A stretch of DNA of 16,779 nucleotides from Syntrophales bacterium (GTDB taxonomy: Bacteria; Desulfobacterota; Syntrophia; Syntrophales; UBA2210). Below, piece after piece: positions 7,289 to 15,034 of the stretch. A model generated the notes under the pieces. The model saw nothing but the letters and a program-made list of their open reading frames with translations. It was not told where the DNA came from and did no database searches. Every line of letters starts with the position of its first letter. The first letter of the stretch is position 1. The DNA is taken from NCBI GenBank assembly GCA_028715865.1, contig JAQUQY010000009.1, positions 1 to 16,779 of the forward strand, given 5' to 3'. The position numbers and the translations under genes are program-made.

Positions 7289-8170
7289 ATGGCCGATATG
7301 GACGAAATAAAGGAAGCCAAATTATTTTATACAGACAGGCCCCAGGAAACTGAAGGGTTTTTCATAAAAGGATCGAATTCTCTGGACTGGGGAATAAAAA
7401 ACAGGCTGGCCCGAATATTTAATCCCCAGTCAGGCCGGACTGTCATGCTCGCGATAGATCACGGATATTTTCAGGGACCGACCACCGGCCTTGAAAGGGT
7501 CGACATAAACATTCTCCCCCTGTTACCCTTCGCGGACACACTTATGCTGACACGTGGAATTTTGCGAAGCGTCATACCCCCCTCTACCTCCAACTCAATA
7601 GTACTCAGGGTTTCGGGAGGCGCCAGCATTCTCAAAGAGCTGTCCAATGAGGACATTGCAGTTGACATTGAAGAGTCAATCCGCTTGAACGCCTGTGCCA
7701 TGGCTGTCCAGGTCTTCATCGGCGGTGAATATGAAAAGCAGTCCATAATCAACATGACCCGGATGGTTGACATAGGCAACCGTTACGGCATTCCCACCCT
7801 TGCCGTAACGGCCGTGGGCAAGGACATGGCCCGCGACGCGCAGTATTTCCGCCTGGCCTGCCGGATTTGCGCTGAGCTCGGAGCCCACTATATCAAGACT
7901 TATTATATAGAAAAAAACTTTGAAACCGTCACCGCTTCATGCCCGGTTCCCATTGTTATGGCGGGCGGCAAGAAGATACCGGAACCGGAGGCCCTCACAA
8001 TGGCCTATAACGCTGTTCAGCAGGGCGCCTACGGCGTTGATATTGGACGCAACATTTTCCAGTCCGAAGCGCCTGTGGCCATGATTCAGGCCATTAGGGC
8101 CGTTGTTCACGAAAACGAAACTCCGGCCCGCGCCTTTGACCTTTACAATACCTTGAAAAGGGAAAAATGA
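7289..8170 (+). CDS. lsrF: LsrF-like thiolase / DhnA-type class I aldolase
   Basis: The 293-residue protein is a DeoC/DhnA-type Schiff-base TIM barrel and looks very like E. coli LsrF, which acts in AI-2 degradation by transferring the acetyl group of 3-hydroxy-5-phosphonooxypentane-2,4-dione to CoA. Shared blocks, compared from memory, include the N-terminus (MADMDEIK), ARIFNPQSGRTVMLAIDHGY, FQGPTTGLERVDINI, TRGILRSVIPP, AVTAVGKDMARD, IKTYYIEK, CPVPIVMAGGKK and GVDIGRNIFQS. Lys203 in IKTYY falls at the position I recall for the essential lysine of LsrF. The Shine-Dalgarno AGGGAGA sits 8 bases before the ATG, and the stop overlaps the next start in ATGA. No lsrK, lsrR, lsrACDB or lsrG is nearby, so the AI-2 substrate is uncertain; a related sugar-phosphate aldolase or thiolase role is possible. 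Confidence 0.85.
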   Translation: MADMDEIKEAKLFYTDRPQETEGFFIKGSNSLDWGIKNRLARIFNPQSGRTVMLAIDHGYFQGPTTGLERVDINILPLLPFADTLMLTRGILRSVIPPSTSNSIVLRVSGGASILKELSNEDIAVDIEESIRLNACAMAVQVFIGGEYEKQSIINMTRMVDIGNRYGIPTLAVTAVGKDMARDAQYFRLACRICAELGAHYIKTYYIEKNFETVTASCPVPIVMAGGKKIPEPEALTMAYNAVQQGAYGVDIGRNIFQSEAPVAMIQAIRAVVHENETPARAFDLYNTLKREK

Positions 8171-9186
8171 AAGTTTCCCGCTGGTACAACAACAGGGACA
8201 TACGCATAGAGGAAATGCCAACGCCGGAGCCCGGCCCAGGGGAGATGCTGGCAAAGGTAATCTCCTGCGGCATATGCGGCAGCGACGTCGTTGAATGGTA
8301 CCGGCTTCCGAGAGCCCCGCTGGTTCAGGGGCACGAAATCGGCGCCGAGATCGTGTCCGTAGGCGAATCTGTCAGGGGATACAAACCGGGCGACAGAGTG
8401 TTTATCGCCCCGAAAGTGCCCTGCGGAAAATGCTTTTACTGCTTAAACGATCACTTTCCCCAGTGCGCGGAGATCAAGGAAAGGCTGCCCGGAGGCTTTG
8501 CCGAATATATTCTGGTTCCCCGGGAGCTTGTGGAAAAGGGAACCTACCGGCTGTCGGAAAAAATCACTTTTGATCAGAGCACATTCATTGAACCTCTGGC
8601 CTGCGTCGTCCGGGCCCAGCGACTTGCCGGGATAAAAAAGGGAGACTCTGTGCTGGTAATCGGCTGCGGAATGTCCGGACTGCTCCATGTGCGGATGGCC
8701 AGGTTGAAGGGATGCAAGGTAGCGGCGGTGGACATCAATAAAATGAAGCTGGAATACGCCTCCCGCATGGGCGCCGATATGCTCATCGAAGCGGGGGATA
8801 ACATGGCCGAAGAGCTGGTTGCCCGAAGCGGCAAAAAGGCGGATGCCGTAATGCTGTGCGCCGCGGCAGAACAGGCAATGAAACAGGCATGGGAGTGCGT
8901 AGACAAAGGCGGCGTGGTCGTGCTTTTTGCAGTTCCCGGACCAGACAAAAAAGTTGTTGTTCCCGTAAACGATTTCTGGATGAAAGAAATTACAATCCTC
9001 ACTTCTTATTACTGCGGGCCTCCCGATATTACCGAGGCAATGAATCTGATCGAATCCGGCGACATAATAGTTGATGATTTAATCACACACCGGCTGGGGC
9101 TTGTCGACATCGCTTATGGCTTCCAGCTTGTGTCGGACGGCAGGGAGTCCATCAAGGTAGTAATTAATCCGCATGAAAAAGCCTGA
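8167..9186 (+). CDS. Zinc-dependent alcohol dehydrogenase (MDR superfamily, threonine/sorbitol dehydrogenase-like)
   Basis: The 339-residue protein is a medium-chain dehydrogenase that oxidises an alcohol or polyol with NAD. The GroES-like catalytic domain has the catalytic zinc ligands Cys37 (in CGICGSD), His56-Glu57 (GHE) and Glu142 (FIEPLAC). The structural zinc loop has Cys86, 89, 92 and 100 (CGKCFYCLNDHFPQC). The Rossmann fold starts at VLVIGCGMSGLL (163-173), and Asp189 ending the second strand favours NAD over NADP. The substrate cannot be read from sequence; sorbitol-, threonine- or butanediol-dehydrogenase-like activity would all fit. The start codon overlaps the LsrF-like stop by 4 bases (ATGA), so the two are translationally coupled and probably act on related metabolites. 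Confidence 0.9.
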   Translation: MKVSRWYNNRDIRIEEMPTPEPGPGEMLAKVISCGICGSDVVEWYRLPRAPLVQGHEIGAEIVSVGESVRGYKPGDRVFIAPKVPCGKCFYCLNDHFPQCAEIKERLPGGFAEYILVPRELVEKGTYRLSEKITFDQSTFIEPLACVVRAQRLAGIKKGDSVLVIGCGMSGLLHVRMARLKGCKVAAVDINKMKLEYASRMGADMLIEAGDNMAEELVARSGKKADAVMLCAAAEQAMKQAWECVDKGGVVVLFAVPGPDKKVVVPVNDFWMKEITILTSYYCGPPDITEAMNLIESGDIIVDDLITHRLGLVDIAYGFQLVSDGRESIKVVINPHEKA

Positions 9187-9219
9187 GGCAGCGCTTGCGG
9201 GCCCGGCATTCGGGAGCAG

Positions 9220-9237
9220 GCCGGAAAAAAGTCCGGC
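9220..9237 (+). other. Hairpin between dehydrogenase and ppdK genes
   Basis: GCCGG (9220-9224), an A-rich 8-base loop and CCGGC (9233-9237) form a 5-bp GC stem, 34 bases after the dehydrogenase stop. There is no T-tract, so it is at best a weak terminator or part of the ppdK leader fold. Confidence 0.35.
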
Positions 9238-9246
9238 AAGGCATTA

Positions 9247-9279
9247 CATGTGACGACATTAAAGAACAGGCGTCACATG
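9247..9279 (+). promoter_or_regulatory. Perfect 9-bp inverted repeat in the ppdK leader
   Basis: CATGTGACG (9247-9255) and CGTCACATG (9271-9279) are exact reverse complements separated by 15 bases. The right arm ends 2 bases before the ppdK Shine-Dalgarno GGGAGG (9281-9286). It could be an operator for a dimeric repressor/activator (the TGTGA/TCACA halves look CRP/FNR-like but are spaced by 19 rather than 6 bp), or an RNA hairpin controlling ribosome access. Confidence 0.5.
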
Positions 9280-9291
9280 GGGGAGGGTGAA

Positions 9292-12096
9292 ATGATGAGA
9301 GAAAATGAAAAGCAGAACACCTATGTTTACATGTTCAGCGACGGCGACTCCAAAGACAAGAAGCTTCTGGGGGGAAAGGGCGCCGGTCTGTGCTCCATGA
9401 CCCAGGCCGGGCTTCGGGTTCCGCCGGGCTTTGTCATCACCACCGATGCCTGCGTGAGATTCTATGCCGAGAACAAGACCCTTACGGCTGAAATAATGGA
9501 TCAGGTAAGGGAAAGCATCGCCAGGGTTGAAAAATTGTCCGGAAAGGGATTCGGATCAGCGACGGATCCCCTTTTAGTGGCCGTGCGAAGCGGCTCGGCG
9601 GTATCCATGCCGGGCATGATGGACACCATAATCAACCTGGGCCTGAATGACGCAACCGTAGAAGCGCTGGCGGCAGTGAGCGGCAACCCCAGGTTTGCCT
9701 ACGATTCATACCGGCGTTTCATATCTGTATTCTCCAAGATCACCCTCGATATCGACGATGCCCTTTTCGACGAGGAAATGGAGTCCCTGAAAAGAGAGAG
9801 GGGCTTCAGACTGGACACCGACCTTGACACGGAAGATATGAAAAAACTGGTTTTAATTTTCAAGGATATCGTCAAAAAAGAGACTGGCTCGCATCTCCCG
9901 GAAGATCCTTTCAGGCAGCTTGAAATGGCCATAACAGGCGTTTTCCTGTCCTGGGAAGGGCGGAGATGCGTTGACTACCGGCAGCAGTTCAACATAGGCA
10001 GCAGCATCGCAAACGGCACCGCGGCAAACGTCCAGGCCATGGTCTTCGGAAACATGGGAAACGACTCGGGAACCGGCGTCGCCTTTACCAGGGACCCGGC
10101 AACGGGAGAGGACAGGTTCTTCGGTGAATACCTAATAAACGCCCAGGGAGAGGACATTGTGGCAGGGAGGCGTACTCCAAGGCCCCTGGATGACATGAAA
10201 GAGGAAATGCCCGACGTGTATCGCGAACTGGACCAAGTCCGCCACAAGCTGGAGCGTTTCTACAAGGACGTCCAGGACCTGGAGTTCACCATAGAAAAGG
10301 GCAGGCTTTACGTTCTTCAGACCAGGAACGGCAAGATGAACATAAGGGCCATGATAAAAACCTCCGTGGACATGGTCAATGAAGGTCTTCTGACCGTTGA
10401 TGAGGCGCTTCTGAGGATACCCGCGAATTCAGTGGAGCAGCTTTTTCTGAAGCAGCTGGACCCTTCAGTCAAAACGCCGCCCCTCGCCACGGGATTGCCG
10501 GCTGCCCCGGGCGTCGCCGTTGGGGCGGCTGTCTTCGATGCCGACGACGCGGTGCGATGGAAGGAGAAAGGCTACAGGGTAATCCTGGTAAGGGAGGAAA
10601 CAAAACCCGAGGACATCCACGGATTCTTCGCTTCCGAGGGCATACTCACAAGCCGGGGCGGCAAAACCAGTCACGCCGCCGTCGTAGCCAGGGGCATAGG
10701 GAAGCCTTGCGTGTGCGGCGCCGAAGACATACATGTTGATGTTACCGCAAAATCGGCCATTGTGGGAGAAACTGCCATACGTGAGGGCGACATCATTACG
10801 ATAGAAGGAACAACGGGAAAGGTCTGGATGGACGAAATGCCGTCCATCGACGCCGCACCCCCGGAAGAGCTCGCCATTGTACTCAAATGGGCCGACACAC
10901 GCAGGACATTGGAAGTGAGAGCCAATGCCAACACCCCCGAAGAAGCAAGAACGGCCCGTCAGCTTGGAGCCCAGGGCATTGGCCTGTGCAGAACTGAGCG
11001 TATGTTCAACCAGTCTGACCGCCTCCCCATAGTCCAGGAAATGATCCTGGCGGAAAACGAGGACGAGAGGAGCAGGGCTGTGGAGAAGCTCATGCCCATG
11101 CAGAAAAGAGATTTCAAGGAAATATTCTGGATCATGGAAGGACTGCCTGTGACGATTCGCCTTCTTGACCCGCCCCTACATGAGTTCCTTCCTTCGGAAA
11201 AGGAACTCATGGAAGAAATCAGAATACTTGAAAAGCTGGAAACGGCAATTAAACATTTCGGCGACATGCCATCCATACTGCCCCTTCTTAACAAGGAACT
11301 CCAGGATTTTTACTCCCAATCACTGACAAGCGCCATCGAGGAACTCATAAGGGTCAACGGTCTGGACCTGGGACAGAACCTCCTGAGAAGGAGGAAGAGA
11401 ACCCTGAAGAAAGTGCAGTCCCTCTCTGAAGTGAACCCAATGCTGGGCCACAGGGGAGTCAGGCTGGGAATCACCTATCCTGAAATCTACGCCATGCAGG
11501 TGCGGGCTGTTCTACAGGCAGCGGCGGAGCTTATCAGGGAGGGCGTCGACGTTCGTCCCGAAATAATGATACCCCAGGTGTGTACGGGAAAGGAGCTAAA
11601 TTGGGTGCACACAATGATCGGAGAAATATCTCAAGAAGTGGAAAAACAGTATGACGTAAAGGTGAATTTAAAATTCGGAACCATGATCGAAGTTGTAAGG
11701 GCATGCATGCGCGCGGGCAGGCTGGCCGAAATTACCGATTTCTTCAGCTTCGGCACCAATGATCTGACCCAGTCCGTTTTCTCCTTTTCACGGGAAGACG
11801 CCGAAAACAAATTCCTTCCCCTGTACAGGGAGAAAAAGATACTTCAGACAAACCCCTTCGAAACCATCGACGAAAAGGGCGTACTGAGGCTCATGCAGAT
11901 AACCGTGGAATGGGGCAGAAAAACCAAACCCGACCTTAAGGTGGGCATCTGCGGCGAACACGGGGGAGAGGCGGCTTCCATCGGGTATTTTCAAACAATT
12001 GGGCTGGACTATGTGAGCTGTTCCGTTTTCCGGATCCCCTCCGCGAGAATCGCCACCGCCCAGGCCGCAATAACGGGAGGCACCGCCTACGTGTGA
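9292..12096 (+). CDS. ppdK: Pyruvate, phosphate dikinase
   Basis: PPDK interconverts pyruvate + ATP + Pi and PEP + AMP + PPi through a swivelling phosphohistidine domain, serving gluconeogenesis or PPi-linked glycolysis in anaerobes. The 934-residue product shows the ATP-grasp domain (LLGGKGAGLCSMTQAGLRVP, then FTRDPATGED), the phosphohistidine motif GGKTSHAAVVARG (His461) and the PEP/pyruvate TIM barrel. The barrel has GLCRTERMF, EVNPMLGHRGVRLGI, FGTMIEVVRA, FFSFGTNDLTQ and ICGEHGGE with catalytic Cys887. It is longer than the usual 870-890 residues: about 50 extra residues lie between FLP (632) and NPML (715). ATG 9292 is chosen because GGAGG (9282-9286) is 5 bases upstream. GTG 9250 and ATG 9277 lie in the leader inverted repeat; ATG 9295 is also possible. 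PEP synthase is excluded by the motif details and GGKGA N-terminus. Confidence 0.96.
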   Translation: MMRENEKQNTYVYMFSDGDSKDKKLLGGKGAGLCSMTQAGLRVPPGFVITTDACVRFYAENKTLTAEIMDQVRESIARVEKLSGKGFGSATDPLLVAVRSGSAVSMPGMMDTIINLGLNDATVEALAAVSGNPRFAYDSYRRFISVFSKITLDIDDALFDEEMESLKRERGFRLDTDLDTEDMKKLVLIFKDIVKKETGSHLPEDPFRQLEMAITGVFLSWEGRRCVDYRQQFNIGSSIANGTAANVQAMVFGNMGNDSGTGVAFTRDPATGEDRFFGEYLINAQGEDIVAGRRTPRPLDDMKEEMPDVYRELDQVRHKLERFYKDVQDLEFTIEKGRLYVLQTRNGKMNIRAMIKTSVDMVNEGLLTVDEALLRIPANSVEQLFLKQLDPSVKTPPLATGLPAAPGVAVGAAVFDADDAVRWKEKGYRVILVREETKPEDIHGFFASEGILTSRGGKTSHAAVVARGIGKPCVCGAEDIHVDVTAKSAIVGETAIREGDIITIEGTTGKVWMDEMPSIDAAPPEELAIVLKWADTRRTLEVRANANTPEEARTARQLGAQGIGLCRTERMFNQSDRLPIVQEMILAENEDERSRAVEKLMPMQKRDFKEIFWIMEGLPVTIRLLDPPLHEFLPSEKELMEEIRILEKLETAIKHFGDMPSILPLLNKELQDFYSQSLTSAIEELIRVNGLDLGQNLLRRRKRTLKKVQSLSEVNPMLGHRGVRLGITYPEIYAMQVRAVLQAAAELIREGVDVRPEIMIPQVCTGKELNWVHTMIGEISQEVEKQYDVKVNLKFGTMIEVVRACMRAGRLAEITDFFSFGTNDLTQSVFSFSREDAENKFLPLYREKKILQTNPFETIDEKGVLRLMQITVEWGRKTKPDLKVGICGEHGGEAASIGYFQTIGLDYVSCSVFRIPSARIATAQAAITGGTAYV

Positions 12097-12138
12097 ACCG
12101 GCCAGGAGTGGAGCGTGAATTCAGCGCCTGGCAAGCTA

Positions 12139-12918
12139 TTACCGCGCCGTCGATCCGTATTCATCCATAAACTTTTCAACTGTTTGCCTGAGATCAGGTG
12201 TGAGATGCATGAAAGCCTTCTCCCGTATTTCTCCCGGCACGCCCCCGTAGAATGCCTCGGCTATGGAGCCGGCAATGCAGGCGAGGGTGTCGCTGTCGCC
12301 GCCCAGGGAAACGGCGTTTCGGACGGCGTCCTCCCAGGATTCGGAATCGAGAAAAGCGATGATTGCCTCGGGTACTGTCCCCTGGCAGGATATGTCGAAG
12401 GAATAGGCGGGCCGTATCTCTTCCACGGTGCGGTTCATGTTGTAGCCGAAACGCTCCATAATCTCTACACGCATACTCTCCTTGTCCCGCCCCGTCCTTG
12501 CTGAAAAAACCGCCAGGGCTGTTGCCTGTGCGCCCTTGATGCCTTCGGGGTGATTGTGAGTTATTTCGGCGGTCTTACGCGCCTCCCGAATAACCTCTTC
12601 TTCCGAAGAAAAGGCGAACCCCACGGGACTGACGCGCATGGCGGAACCATTGCCCCAGCTGTTATAGGGACTGGGGTCGTCTGAAAAGAGCCAACCCATA
12701 AAAGACCCTCCATAGCCGGCGCCGGGATAGCGGCGGCCCAGGTCGCGCATGGTCTCAAAATATGAACGCCCGGCAAGTATGGCTTCGGCTACTGCCACCG
12801 TAAGCACCGTATCGTCTGTGAAACGGCATTGAGGATGGAAAAGCGGAAAGTTCTTCGTTTTTATCGGCCGATGTTCGTAAACGGACCCGATGATGTCCCC
12901 GGCGATGGCTCCAATCAT
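12139..12918 (-). CDS. ADP-ribosylglycohydrolase family protein (DraG/ARH-like)
   Basis: The 259-residue protein belongs to the DraG/ARH family, which removes ADP-ribose from proteins or small acceptors using two Mg ions. Metal-binding motifs are visible: the N-terminal GAIAGDIIGS, FTDDTVLT (Asp35-Asp36-Thr37), GNGSAMRVSPVG (89-100), THNHPEGIKGA (120-130) and LGGDSDTLACIAGSI (205-219; Asp208, Asp210, Thr211). No signal peptide is seen. The frame is open further upstream to 13116, but those 66 residues would overlap the neighbouring gene antisense-free in another frame and show no family similarity. The family start MIGAIAGD at 12918 is preceded by TAAGGG, which overlaps the upstream stop codon. 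It lies 13 bases after the endonuclease-fold gene, so the two form an operon. It converges on ppdK with a 42-base gap. Confidence 0.92.
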   Translation of the reverse strand: MIGAIAGDIIGSVYEHRPIKTKNFPLFHPQCRFTDDTVLTVAVAEAILAGRSYFETMRDLGRRYPGAGYGGSFMGWLFSDDPSPYNSWGNGSAMRVSPVGFAFSSEEEVIREARKTAEITHNHPEGIKGAQATALAVFSARTGRDKESMRVEIMERFGYNMNRTVEEIRPAYSFDISCQGTVPEAIIAFLDSESWEDAVRNAVSLGGDSDTLACIAGSIAEAFYGGVPGEIREKAFMHLTPDLRQTVEKFMDEYGSTAR

Positions 12919-12931
12919 GCCTCTTTTACCC

Positions 12932-13732
12932 TTATGGATTGCCCTGCTTTTCTTTGATGCTCTCGAACCAGCACAGCTCCGCCACGTATGGATAGTGATC
13001 GGAGGGATAAAGCCCGTCCCTGTTGTAGCGAAGGATTGCGGCCTCGCAAACCTCGAATTCCGGCGAATGCAGGATCCAGTCCATCCGGTATTTTTTGGGA
13101 TTTCCCAGGGAATCATGCCGGGTCATGCTCATTTCGCCTTCCGCCTTCGAAAGCGAACGCCAGGTATCCGCCATGCCACGGTACTCACCGGTAAGAACCC
13201 GGTGAACCTGCGAGTCCGGCCTGTCATTGAAGTCCCCCATGATTACGCAAGGGTTTGACCGGGAAGCCATCCATCTGCCAATCATCCTGGACTGTTCCAG
13301 CCTGGCCTCGTCACTCACATGGTCGAGGTGGGTAACCAGGGCATCGAATACCCTCCCCGATACTTTCTCCTGAAAACAGCCGCGACTCATCATCCTCGGA
13401 AAACCGCTGTCCCAGTCCTTGCTGAGATGAACATCGGGCGTTCTGGACAGCCAGAACTCCTCTGCTTCCAGCAGATCGAAGTCATTGGTCCTGAAAAAAA
13501 GGGTCGGGTACTGACTTTCGTTGTCCCAGACACGCTCCGGAGCGACCATGACGTATTCCGAAAACAGCCTCTCAGAAAGAAACTCCAGCTGCCACTGTTT
13601 GCCTTCCTGGGTGCCGAGAATATGAGGCTTGTAACGGCGAACAACCTCAACCACCAGATCCCGGCGGCGTTCCCAGGCAAATGCGCCATCCAGGCCGCTG
13701 TCGAATAGAAGGTTGAAGGTCATTATCCTCAT
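12932..13732 (-). CDS. Endonuclease/exonuclease/phosphatase (EEP) family hydrolase
   Basis: The 266-residue protein has the DNase I/EEP phosphodiesterase or phosphatase fold. Catalytic and metal-binding motifs occur in order: MTFNLLFDSG (Asn7), GTQEG (Glu43), THLDH (134-138), MGDFNDRPDS (GDFND 166-170), RMDWIL (216-221) and the terminal SDHYPYVAE (Asp245-His246). This fold serves nucleases, sphingomyelinases, inositol phosphatases and deadenylases. The single-domain form here has no signal peptide, and the substrate cannot be assigned. ATG 13732 has no clear Shine-Dalgarno; the in-frame ATG at 13723, preceded by GAGGA, is an alternative start three residues in. The gene is first in an operon with the ADP-ribosylglycohydrolase and diverges from the symporter gene across about 140 bases. 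Confidence 0.9.
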   Translation of the reverse strand: MRIMTFNLLFDSGLDGAFAWERRRDLVVEVVRRYKPHILGTQEGKQWQLEFLSERLFSEYVMVAPERVWDNESQYPTLFFRTNDFDLLEAEEFWLSRTPDVHLSKDWDSGFPRMMSRGCFQEKVSGRVFDALVTHLDHVSDEARLEQSRMIGRWMASRSNPCVIMGDFNDRPDSQVHRVLTGEYRGMADTWRSLSKAEGEMSMTRHDSLGNPKKYRMDWILHSPEFEVCEAAILRYNRDGLYPSDHYPYVAELCWFESIKEKQGNP

Positions 13733-13811
13733 ATGCTTAAACCATGGGGAAACAATTTGAATAAAGTGCGGTTATTTTTCATCAGGGCCGCGTCTGTGCC
13801 TTCTCTAACCC

Positions 13812-13841
13812 TTGACAAATTGCTCTTTAACCTGACATTTA
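13812..13841 (+). promoter_or_regulatory. Probable promoter of the symporter-like gene
   Basis: A perfect -35 TTGACA is at 13812-13817. The best-placed -10 is CATTTA (13836-13841) at 18 bp spacing with an extended TG at 13833-13834; it is weak. A start near 13848 would support translation from ATG 13870 rather than the earlier ATG at 13843. Confidence 0.4.
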
Positions 13842-13869
13842 GATGGATAAAATAGCGGCAAGGATATCA

Positions 13870-14781
13870 ATGCCTGTGAAGATCCCCCAAACTCTCCTGG
13901 GAAACAGGAATTTTATTTTCATTCTGGCAATTGCCGCGGGCCTGTTAACGGATTACCCGGCCCGCTGGACGGAACTTTTGCTGCTTCCGGTACTGGGGGC
14001 CGCAATGACCCTTTCCGTACTGAATGTCCCCAACCATGTATTCCGATCGCCAAAAGTCATGACTCAACCTGCTATAACGGGAATTGCCATGACTTACCTG
14101 CTCCTGGCCGGCGTGACTCTGGCGCTCAGTTTTCTTATCATCCGGGACCCGGCGCTGCGGGCCGGCTTTATTCTAATCGCCGCCTCGCCCCCCTCTGTCG
14201 CGGTTATTCCCTTCAACAGCATGCTCAGGGGCGATGAATCCTTCATGCTCTTCGCAAGCATCGGAAGCTACCTTGCGGCGCTTCTTATGCTTCCGCTGAT
14301 AGCCTTTCTTTTCCTGGATATCCAGCACTCAAAGCTTATGCACTTTGCCGTTGCCGCGGGAGGACTGGTGCTTCTACCAATCCTGATCTCGCGCCTGCTT
14401 CTCATCAGCGGCTGGAATAAACCGCTGGAACCGGTCAGGGGGCTGATCACCGATTGGCTCTTCTTTATCGTGATCTACACTATAATATCCCTCAACCGTG
14501 GCCTCATACTGGAAAACCCGACCATGATCCTTCCCGTTGCCACAGTGGCTTTCATCAGTATTTTCGTACTGGGGTCCCTGATCAGACTAACGGGCAAAAA
14601 GCTGGGCCTGGAAAGGAAAATCATAATCCCCCTTGTTCTGATTGGGACTCTCAAGCATTTCGGCTTGTCGGGCGGCATTGCCCTGACCTTTTTCGAGAAG
14701 GAAGCGGCGCTGCCCTCAGCAGTGGGGGTTGTATTTCTGGTTCTGAACATCATCTGGCTAAACCGCCGTGATTCAGCTTAA
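13870..14781 (+). CDS. Bile acid:sodium symporter (BASS/SBF)-like membrane protein
   Basis: The 303-residue protein is very hydrophobic, with about eight to ten membrane helices separated by short loops. The block AGFILIAASPPSVAVIPFNS followed by MLRGDESFMLFASIGSYLAALLMLPLIA, and the late TLKHFGLSGGIALTFF, resemble the conserved crossover regions of the bile acid:sodium symporter family, which moves organic anions with sodium. Substrate cannot be told from sequence; in bacteria members carry pantoate, keto acids or other organic acids. I chose ATG 13870 because AAGGA (13860-13864) lies 5 bases upstream; an in-frame ATG at 13843 has no ribosome binding site and falls at the promoter. It is transcribed alone, divergent from the endonuclease-fold gene and convergent with the small cysteine protein (28-base gap). 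Confidence is high for membrane transporter, moderate for family. Confidence 0.72.
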   Translation: MPVKIPQTLLGNRNFIFILAIAAGLLTDYPARWTELLLLPVLGAAMTLSVLNVPNHVFRSPKVMTQPAITGIAMTYLLLAGVTLALSFLIIRDPALRAGFILIAASPPSVAVIPFNSMLRGDESFMLFASIGSYLAALLMLPLIAFLFLDIQHSKLMHFAVAAGGLVLLPILISRLLLISGWNKPLEPVRGLITDWLFFIVIYTIISLNRGLILENPTMILPVATVAFISIFVLGSLIRLTGKKLGLERKIIIPLVLIGTLKHFGLSGGIALTFFEKEAALPSAVGVVFLVLNIIWLNRRDSA

Positions 14782-14809
14782 CCCCTCTTCCCCCAAAAAG
14801 TAGAATCAT

Positions 14810-14983
14810 TTACTTCTCGGCAATATCCTTCTTTTTGGGAACTTTCCTGTTGAACCTTATGCATGACTTGGCGTCTGTATCGGGGGTCAGCTTCTCGGTA
14901 AAGCAAAGGCTCTGTTTGCCCGCGCAAACGTATAACCCGGCGTTGTTTTTTACAAGCAGACTGCAATCACCACATGTTGGCAT
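14810..14983 (-). CDS. Small cysteine-rich protein, function unknown (possible zinc-binding)
   Basis: The 57-residue product has five cysteines, at 4, 7, 20, 27 and 41. The CGDC knuckle near the N-terminus and YVCAGK may bind a metal ion such as zinc or an iron-sulfur centre. The C-terminus is basic (RKVPKKKD). I do not recognise the family. It is a real gene by its signals: on the - strand AAGGAG lies about 7 bases before the ATG at 14983, and a near-consensus promoter lies about 50 bases further up. An in-frame ATG at 14998 lacks a ribosome binding site and lies upstream of the Shine-Dalgarno. It converges on the symporter-like gene and diverges from the downstream histidine kinase, standing as a single-gene unit. 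Redox sensing, metal handling or an RNA-binding role are all possible but not supported. Confidence 0.75.
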   Translation of the reverse strand: MPTCGDCSLLVKNNAGLYVCAGKQSLCFTEKLTPDTDAKSCIRFNRKVPKKKDIAEK

Positions 14984-15034
14984 TTTTTTCTCCTTCAATG
15001 AAAGTCGAATATTGAATTTTGTTTTTCACCGCGG

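Noticed and set aside
12101..12132. GCCAGG/CCTGGC inverted repeat between ppdK and the convergent gene as a two-way terminator
   Set aside because: Only 6 bp with a 20-base loop and no T-tract on either strand.
12115..12504. 129-codon + strand frame downstream of ppdK
   Set aside because: It is antisense to the ADP-ribosylglycohydrolase, whose catalytic motifs establish the true coding strand.
12919..13116. N-terminal extension of the ADP-ribosylglycohydrolase frame to an ATG at 13116 (- strand)
   Set aside because: It would overlap most of the end of the endonuclease-fold gene in another frame. The 66 extra residues look like out-of-frame translation, and the family start MIGAIAGD with a ribosome binding site is at 12918.
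14778..14966. 62-codon - strand frame overlapping the small cysteine-protein gene
   Set aside because: It is a shifted frame of the same stretch without its own ribosome binding site; the other frame has an ideal Shine-Dalgarno and promoter.
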